NCBI RefSeq assembly: GCF_018119395.1
Contig: NZ_JAGPWD010000003.1
Location: 62,001 to 126,000, forward strand
DNA length: 64,000 nt
Direction of reading: 5' to 3'
Origin: Massilia sp. ZL223
GTDB lineage: Bacteria > Pseudomonadota > Gammaproteobacteria > Burkholderiales > Burkholderiaceae_D
Under the pieces are notes generated by a model. The model had not been told where the DNA came from, ran no database searches, and saw only the letters and a program-made list of their open reading frames with translations. Both the position numbers and the translations under genes were made by a program. Of this stretch, positions 59,272-64,000 are shown one piece after another; the first letter of the stretch is position 1; the number at the start of each line of letters is the position of its first letter.

Positions 59272-60516
59272 ATGTCAACCTCGAAGTTTTCCTTTAGACC
59301 GCTGTCGTTCGCGCTTCCGGCAGCGATCCTCGCCACGCTGGCCGGCTGTGCCGCCCAACCCGTCCCGCAGCCGCCGACGCAGATCGGGGTTGCCTCCTTT
59401 AACATGGCCTGGGCTGGTTCGCAGCAGGACTTCGACCGCCACGCCGCCGTCTGCCAGGCCGTCTCCTGGTGCGATACACGTCCCCGGCGCGAGCGGGGAC
59501 AGGCGTCCGCCAGCGAAGAAGCCGTGCGCGCAGCGAAACAATGCGCCGCCGACACCGAGCGCCTGGCGGGAGGGCCCGCGCAGCTGGCCATGATGCCCCC
59601 ATGCTCCGCCTACCAGGGCCGTGGCGCCTCGGCGCCGCTGGCCAGCAGCGACTACGCCGCCAAGCTGGCCGGCCTGCAGGCGACGATCAACAACCTGATC
59701 GCGACGCAGCAGGTGCGCGTGATCGCCTTCCAGGAAGTGCGCTCGGCCGAGGTCATCAAGCAGCTGCTCGGCCGCCACGCCGGGCGCTTCAGCGTGTGCG
59801 ACGCGCCGCACGAGGGCTTCCAGACCGTGGCCTTCGCCTGGGACCGCAGCCTGGGCCAGGAGCCCGGGCGCTGCAGCGTGGAGACAGGCCTGGCGGTGAG
59901 CGACAATCCCGCTGATCCGGAAGCGCGCAAGGTGCGCCCGGGCCTGGCGCTCGAGCTGCAACTGCCGGGGCGCCGTATCAGCTTCCTGAATGTGCACCTG
60001 AAGTCCAGCTGCGCCAACATCGTGCCGACACCTATCTATCAGGCGCGCCTGCTCGACGATCGCGCCGGCGCCTGCCAGGTCCTGAACCGCCAGGTGGCGC
60101 CGCTGGAGCGCTGGCTCGACAAGGTCGCGCAGCGCAGCCCCGAGTTCGTCCTGCTGGGCGACTTCAACCGCCGCATCGACGAAGAGGCCGCCGCCGCGAT
60201 CCGCCCGGATCAGGTGCGCGCGGACGGCAGCAATCCGGCCGGCGTGCCGAAGCAGGATGCGGACGGCAAGGTGGCGACGCGCTACCTGTGGCAGGAGCTG
60301 AACGACGGCACCCGGTCCCTCAAGCAGGTCCCCTTGACGGGCGTCGACGCGAATTGCCGCGGCTTCTCGGGCCTGGACCATATCGTGCTCAGCGGCCCGC
60401 TCGCGGCGCTCCAGCCCGAGGGGCTCGGCTCGCGCAAAACGGCGGTAGTGCAGACGCCGGGACAGCGTATCGAGACCAGCGATCACTGCCCGCGCAGCGT
60501 CAATCTGGTGTTCTAG
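59272..60516 (+). CDS. Endonuclease/exonuclease/phosphatase-fold lipoprotein
   Basis: A 414-residue lipoprotein: signal segment ending in the lipobox LATLAGC, then an EEP domain with VASFNMAW, AFQEVRS, FLNVHLKSSC, LLGDFNRRID and SDHCPRSV. The Asn, Glu, Asp-Asn and His residues of the metal-dependent phosphoesterase site are all present. An exported nuclease or phosphodiesterase, perhaps for DNA or phosphate scavenging. The ATG at 59272 gives the best signal peptide. Confidence 0.85.
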   Translation: MSTSKFSFRPLSFALPAAILATLAGCAAQPVPQPPTQIGVASFNMAWAGSQQDFDRHAAVCQAVSWCDTRPRRERGQASASEEAVRAAKQCAADTERLAGGPAQLAMMPPCSAYQGRGASAPLASSDYAAKLAGLQATINNLIATQQVRVIAFQEVRSAEVIKQLLGRHAGRFSVCDAPHEGFQTVAFAWDRSLGQEPGRCSVETGLAVSDNPADPEARKVRPGLALELQLPGRRISFLNVHLKSSCANIVPTPIYQARLLDDRAGACQVLNRQVAPLERWLDKVAQRSPEFVLLGDFNRRIDEEAAAAIRPDQVRADGSNPAGVPKQDADGKVATRYLWQELNDGTRSLKQVPLTGVDANCRGFSGLDHIVLSGPLAALQPEGLGSRKTAVVQTPGQRIETSDHCPRSVNLVF

Positions 60517-61184
60517 TCTGTGCGGAGCGCGCCGGATCCGGCATGTGCAGGCTGGCGCGCCACCCCATTCCTGACCGTCATCGTGGCGAGCCGCGGCTCG
60601 CGCACCTGGAAGGCCGCCATGTCTTGCGCGTACTCGTCGAGCACCTCGAGGGTCCTCCTCACCGGCGCATAGCCGTTGCCTTTTTCCGTCCACCAGGTCT
60701 GCATCTGCACGCGGCCCGCATAGGTCACTTCGCCTTCCACCACCTCGATCACGGTGTCGTCCTTCGGCCCCACGACCTGCTCGTTACCCGGCGTACCCAC
60801 CGTTAAGGATCTCAGGTAGTACTTGCCCGGCTTGACCGGCTTGAGGAAGGCCGGGTAGCCGCGGTCGGTCCTGGCCGGCTGCTCCACGTTCACATAGCCT
60901 GCGAACGCCCCGCCGCCCCGAAGCACCCAGAACGGCGACCCGGCCGAACCCCGCACCGTGTCGAAGTAGACGATCGTGCTCCCGGCCGTCGACATGGCGG
61001 TCGGCTGGTCGTTGCTGTGCAGGCGGTTGGCCTGCACCACCATCGTCGCCACCAGGCCGTAGCCCGGCTTCATCAGCGGCACGTTCGCATCGCCGAGGCG
61101 GTGCGCCGGCCCCGTCTCGCAGGCGGTGAGGGCGAGCAGGGCGGCGGAGAGCAGTACTGGGCGTGCGGACAAGGGAAAACGCAT
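60513..61184 (-). CDS. Hypothetical lipoprotein
   Basis: A 223-residue lipoprotein with lipobox LLALTAC near residue 22. The mature part has beta-rich text (STIVYFDTVRGSAGSPFWVL, GYVNVEQPARTDRGYPAFLK) and no catalytic motif I can name. It converges on the EEP lipoprotein with a four-base overlap of stops. Function unknown. The 144-bp gap before its start holds nothing I can support. Confidence 0.7.
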   Translation of the reverse strand: MRFPLSARPVLLSAALLALTACETGPAHRLGDANVPLMKPGYGLVATMVVQANRLHSNDQPTAMSTAGSTIVYFDTVRGSAGSPFWVLRGGGAFAGYVNVEQPARTDRGYPAFLKPVKPGKYYLRSLTVGTPGNEQVVGPKDDTVIEVVEGEVTYAGRVQMQTWWTEKGNGYAPVRRTLEVLDEYAQDMAAFQVREPRLATMTVRNGVARQPAHAGSGALRTD

Positions 61185-61328
61185 GGAGGCTCCTCATGAG
61201 GTAGTCGGGCAAAGCTGCGCCATTGAAGTTGCAATTATGCAATAATCTTCAGCCGGAGAGGGCGTCCCGGCCCACATTATTGAGCATGCATAAGGCGTGC
61301 GGTCTGCCGTCCGCCAAAGGAAGAAACG

Positions 61329-61592
61329 ATGAAATTCAAGGACTTGATCGTGAACAGGGCAGAACGCTTTTCGCTGGGCGTGGAAGAGGCATCGGGACGC
61401 TATTTCCTTTCCGTGCCGGTCCGTAACGATTTTGCCGAGTACGAGGAATACTACGCACTGACACCTGGCCAGTTCGAGCGCTTCCGGCAAGACCGCGCGG
61501 CGGCATCCGCTTTCGCATCGGCCTGCCGCCGGCGTGAACACGACGCGCTGTTGATGGTCCAGCCTGGCGGTTCGCGCGGCGTGGCCAACTAG
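61329..61592 (+). CDS. Small hypothetical protein
   Basis: An 87-residue soluble protein with an acidic middle (RNDFAEYEEYYALTPGQFERF) and a basic helix after it. The ribosome site AAAGGAAG lies six bases before the ATG, which supports translation. No signal peptide, cysteine cluster or known domain is visible. It is the last gene before the sigma-54 promoter of the pedF cluster. Confidence 0.6.
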   Translation: MKFKDLIVNRAERFSLGVEEASGRYFLSVPVRNDFAEYEEYYALTPGQFERFRQDRAAASAFASACRRREHDALLMVQPGGSRGVAN

Positions 61593-61643
61593 TTTGCGCG
61601 CCGCCTGTCCCTGAACGTCGCACCGCCGGCTGGCACAACTGTT

Positions 61644-61662
61644 CCAAGCTGCAACAGCTTGG
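61644..61662. promoter_or_regulatory. Palindrome, candidate enhancer site for the sigma-54 promoter
   Basis: CCAAGCTG-CAA-CAGCTTGG: 8-bp perfect arms, 3-bp spacer, 25 bp upstream of the -24 element. It could be an activator site or a simple hairpin after the preceding gene; no T-run follows. Confidence 0.45.
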
Positions 61663-61686
61663 CATCCTCATCGCCGGGCCGGCCCA

Positions 61687-61701
61687 TGGCACACCAATTG
61701 C
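61687..61701 (+). promoter_or_regulatory. Sigma-54 (-24/-12) promoter of pedF
   Basis: TGGCACACCAATTGC matches TGGCAC-N5-TTGC exactly, with GG and GC ten bases apart as sigma-54 requires. It lies 42 bp before the pedF start. A near copy, TGGCAC-N5-TTCC, lies at 61631-61645. Confidence 0.8.
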
Positions 61702-61743
61702 TCCTGTTCGATTACCCAACTCGATAACCAGCAGGAGACAAGC

Positions 61744-62214
61744 ATGAAGCACCCCATCCGCGTTTTCGCCGCCGCACTCGCACTCGCCGCCGCCATCACC
61801 CCCGCCTTCGTGCAGGCGCACGGCCCGGTCACGCCGCAAGCCGTCGACACCAAGGGCTTGCCCGACCTGGGCAAGCAGTGGCGCGACGAGAATCCCTACC
61901 GCGCCAATCCTCACGCGCTCAAGGTCGGCGCATCGGCCTATAACCAGAACTGCGCCCGCTGCCACGGCCTGGAAGCGGTATCGGGCGGCATCGCGCCGGA
62001 CCTGCGCCAGCTGGACCGCGACTGCACCGGCATGAAGAACGCCGCCAAGAAGGCCGCCTGCTACAAGGAGATGGACAACTATTACCTCACCTCCGTGCGC
62101 AACGGGAAGGTGCGCAACGGCGCCGTGTACATGCCGCCCTTCGAAGGGGTGTTCAACCAGGAAGCGATGTGGGCCATCAAGACCTACCTCGAATCGCGCC
62201 GCGAGTCCAACTGA
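61744..62214 (+). CDS. pedF: Cytochrome c-550 of PQQ-dependent alcohol oxidation
   Basis: A 156-residue periplasmic cytochrome: signal peptide cleaved near AFVQA-HG, one heme motif CARCH at residue 70, then DCTGMKN, CYKEMDNYYLTSVRNGKVRNG and MPPFEGVFNQEAMWAIKTYLESR. This matches PedF/ExaB-type cytochrome c-550, the electron acceptor of PQQ-ethanol dehydrogenase. The ribosome site is CAGGAGAC. Expression is probably from the sigma-54 promoter just upstream. The dehydrogenase itself is likely beyond the right edge. Confidence 0.88.
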   Translation: MKHPIRVFAAALALAAAITPAFVQAHGPVTPQAVDTKGLPDLGKQWRDENPYRANPHALKVGASAYNQNCARCHGLEAVSGGIAPDLRQLDRDCTGMKNAAKKAACYKEMDNYYLTSVRNGKVRNGAVYMPPFEGVFNQEAMWAIKTYLESRRESN

Positions 62215-62237
62215 TCCACCAACCGTAGAGGCCAAGC

Positions 62238-63065
62238 ATGAGCAAGCGTTTGATGAGCCGGCGCCGCGCGCTGCTGGCATGCGCCGCCGCGGCATTCGCC
62301 GCCGCCGCCCCGGCACGCGCCGGCTGGGACAAGATCCGCGAAAGCGGCGCGCTGAAGGTGGCGGTCTACAACGAGTTCGCTCCCTTTTCCGACAAGGGAG
62401 CGGGGATTGACGTGGACCTGGCCCAGGTCCTGGCTGCGAAGCTGGGCCTGCGCCTGAGCCTGATGCCTTTCCCGGCGGACGAGGAGGTCGCGGACGACCT
62501 GCGCAACATGGTGTGGAAGGGCCATTATCTCGGCTACGGCCCGGCGGACGTCATGCTGCACGTGCCGGTCGACAGCCGGCTGATGGCCGACAACCCGCAG
62601 GTCAGGATCTTCGCACCCTATTATGTGGAGAGCCTGCGCCTGGCGCGCAGTGCGGCGGCGATCCCGCAGCTGCAGGGCGTCGATTCGCTGGCCGGCAAGC
62701 GCATCGGCGTCGAGAAGGTCTCGATCGCCGGCATGCTGATGCTGGGCGAGGCGCGCCTGCGCGAGCAGGTCCGCATCTATCCGACGGCGGGCGAGGCCCT
62801 GGCCGCGCTGAAGGCGGGTGCGCTCGACGCGGTGCTGGCCAAGCGCTCCGAGGTCGAAACGGCCCTGCGCGACGATCCGGCCTTTCCGGTCGAGGAGCTG
62901 GCTTTCCAGCGCATGCCGCGCAACGGATGGGCGGTCGGGATGGCGGTCCGCAAGGACAACGAGGACCTGGCGCGCCGCCTGCAGGCTGCCGTCAACGAGA
63001 TGACCGCCAGCGGCGAACTGGCGGCCCTGTTCGAGAAGCATGGGGTGAAGGCCGTGCGCCCGTGA
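62238..63065 (+). CDS. Periplasmic solute-binding protein of the quinoprotein cluster
   Basis: A 275-residue exported protein: twin-Arg-like start (SRRRALLACAAAAFAAAA) and a type 3 solute-binding fold (GALKVAVYNEFAPFSDKGAG, GIDVDLAQVLAAKLGLRL, LAGKRIGVEKVSIAGM). No ABC transporter genes accompany it. Such orphan binding proteins are regularly encoded beside PQQ-dependent dehydrogenases and may help the enzyme or bind its substrate. It follows pedF by 23 bp. Confidence 0.88.
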   Translation: MSKRLMSRRRALLACAAAAFAAAAPARAGWDKIRESGALKVAVYNEFAPFSDKGAGIDVDLAQVLAAKLGLRLSLMPFPADEEVADDLRNMVWKGHYLGYGPADVMLHVPVDSRLMADNPQVRIFAPYYVESLRLARSAAAIPQLQGVDSLAGKRIGVEKVSIAGMLMLGEARLREQVRIYPTAGEALAALKAGALDAVLAKRSEVETALRDDPAFPVEELAFQRMPRNGWAVGMAVRKDNEDLARRLQAAVNEMTASGELAALFEKHGVKAVRP

Positions 63066-63144
63066 CCGGCTTGCGCCGCAATGGCACGGCGCTTGCATTT
63101 GCCTCCGTACCGCGTCTCCCGGACGCTTCTACGAAAGGCCGATC

Positions 63145-64000
63145 ATGTCTTCTCTTCGCGTTTGCCTGGCCCTGGCCGGCATCCTGTCCGGCGCTGCCGC
63201 CCTTGCCGCGCCGCTTGCCTACATCCCCAACGAAAAGTCCGCCACCCTCAGCGTGATCGACACGGCCACCGGCACGGTGGTGCGCGAAATCGCCGCCGGC
63301 AAGCGCCCGCGCGGCATCGCCGCCGATCCGCAAGGCCGCATCCTGTACGTCACCGACGCCGGCAGCAGCGCGCTGCTGGCGCTGGACGCCGCTGCCGGCA
63401 CCACGCTCGCTACCATCGCCCTGGGGAAGTCGCCGGAAGGCGTCAGCGCGTCCAGCGACGGGCGCTTGCTGGCGGTGGCGGTCGAGGAGGGCAACAGCGT
63501 GGCCCTGATCGACGCGGCCAGCCGGCGCATCCTGGCCGAGATCCCAGTGGCGGGCAAGAACCCGGAACACGCCGTCTTCAGCCCCGACGGGCGCTGGCTG
63601 CTCGTCAGCGCCGAGGACGCGGAGCAGGTGGACGTGATCGATGTCGCGCAGCGCCGCCAGGCGGGTTCGGTCGCGGTCGGCCTGCGCCCGCGCGGCATCG
63701 GCTTCAGTCCCGACGGCAGCCGCGCCTATATCGCCTGCGAGCTGGCCAACGCGGTACACGTGGTCGACATGGCCGCCCGGCGCAGCCTGGCCGTGATCCC
63801 GGCCGGGAAGAACACGGCCGGCGTCGCCGTGCACCCGGGCGGCAAGCAGGTCTATGTCTCGAACGGCGCGGACGGCACCGTGATGGTGGTCGATGCCGTG
63901 CGCAACGCCGTCACCGCGACCATCCCGGTCGGCAAGCGGCCATGGAACATGGCGCTGACGCCGGACGGGGCGCGCCTCTACGTTGCCAACGGGCGCTCGG
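63145..64000 (+). CDS. YVTN-type beta-propeller protein of the quinoprotein cluster (3' end outside window)
   Basis: Partial; 285 residues are visible before the right edge. It has a signal peptide (CLALAGILSGAAALA) then repeating propeller blades such as GTVVREIAAGKRPRGIAADPQG, VIDVAQRRQAGSVAVGLRPRG and TATIPVGKRPWNMALTPDG, each with the PxG-x-A pattern of YVTN repeats. Proteins of this kind are linked to PQQ-dependent catabolism. It follows the binding protein by 79 bp, likely in one operon. Confidence 0.88.
   Translation, partial: MSSLRVCLALAGILSGAAALAAPLAYIPNEKSATLSVIDTATGTVVREIAAGKRPRGIAADPQGRILYVTDAGSSALLALDAAAGTTLATIALGKSPEGVSASSDGRLLAVAVEEGNSVALIDAASRRILAEIPVAGKNPEHAVFSPDGRWLLVSAEDAEQVDVIDVAQRRQAGSVAVGLRPRGIGFSPDGSRAYIACELANAVHVVDMAARRSLAVIPAGKNTAGVAVHPGGKQVYVSNGADGTVMVVDAVRNAVTATIPVGKRPWNMALTPDGARLYVANGRS

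Noticed and set aside
1..64000. CRISPR arrays, insertion sequences, rRNA, prophage genes
   Set aside because: No regularly spaced repeats, transposase, integrase, rRNA or phage structural genes were recognised on either strand.

Overview
The window is about 67% GC, densely coding, and reads as chromosome of a facultatively anaerobic betaproteobacterium. The gene complement (NarXL, NarK1-NarK2-NarGHJI, quinol NO reductase, NsrR, NnrS, class II ribonucleotide reductase, UbiUVT, PQQ-alcohol oxidation cytochrome PedF) and protein style suggest Oxalobacteraceae, probably the Massilia/Telluria group. This taxonomic call is inference from content, not a database match.

Layout. 1-1000: sulfide/persulfide divergon (YeeE transporter, SqrR/BigR-like ArsR repressor, DUF442 rhodanese-like protein) around a strong inverted-repeat operator. 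1-3.7 kb: TPR lipid/periplasmic protein plus a two-component system. 3.7-7.3 kb: a tightly overlapping four-gene operon (thermostable-hemolysin/GNAT-like protein, acyl-AMP ligase, heme-oxygenase-like iron enzyme, SDR) that looks biosynthetic and has no assigned product. 7.4-17.5 kb: an anaerobic-stress block (Pat acetyltransferase, NQO-type flavoprotein, three intact universal stress proteins and one broken one, L,D-transpeptidase, diguanylate cyclase). Five FNR/Dnr-type TTGAY-N4-RTCAA boxes lie here; four stand 53-69 bp before start codons they can serve directly.

17.5-45 kb: nitrate respiration and its cofactor supply. It holds moaD-moaE, a nitroreductase, class II NrdJ, O2-independent ubiquinone synthesis (ubiU-ubiV-ubiT plus a DGC zinc protein), narK1-narK2-narGHJI-ppi-yitT-small protein, moeA, a PAS hybrid kinase, and moaA-carbonic anhydrase-narX-narL divergent from dnr-nnrS. 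Four intergenic regions here (before moaD, narG, narK1 and moaA) carry a shared CTAG-triad element that I propose is the operator of the local NarL.

46-53 kb: hemN, then a nitric oxide module: norB (quinol type) behind an NsrR-like palindrome, DUF2249, nsrR, DUF2249, a polytopic NnrS-like membrane protein and an orphan CheW-domain protein. No nitrite reductase or N2O reductase is present. 53-58.6 kb: a ba3-like (type B) heme-copper oxidase operon with three multiheme cytochromes c. At 58.77-58.81 kb there is a 45-nt 3' fragment of a tRNA-Cys gene followed by a perfect hairpin, which looks like an attachment-site remnant. 59-64 kb: lipoproteins, a small unknown gene and the start of a PQQ-alcohol dehydrogenase accessory cluster (pedF, periplasmic binding protein, beta-propeller protein) behind a textbook sigma-54 promoter.

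How it works together: NarX senses nitrate and signals to NarL; Dnr (no Fe-S cysteines, so probably NO/heme sensing) would act on the FNR boxes; NsrR would guard norB. Molybdenum cofactor genes, quinone synthesis without oxygen, heme synthesis without oxygen (HemN) and deoxynucleotide synthesis independent of oxygen (NrdJ) all supply the same anaerobic lifestyle.
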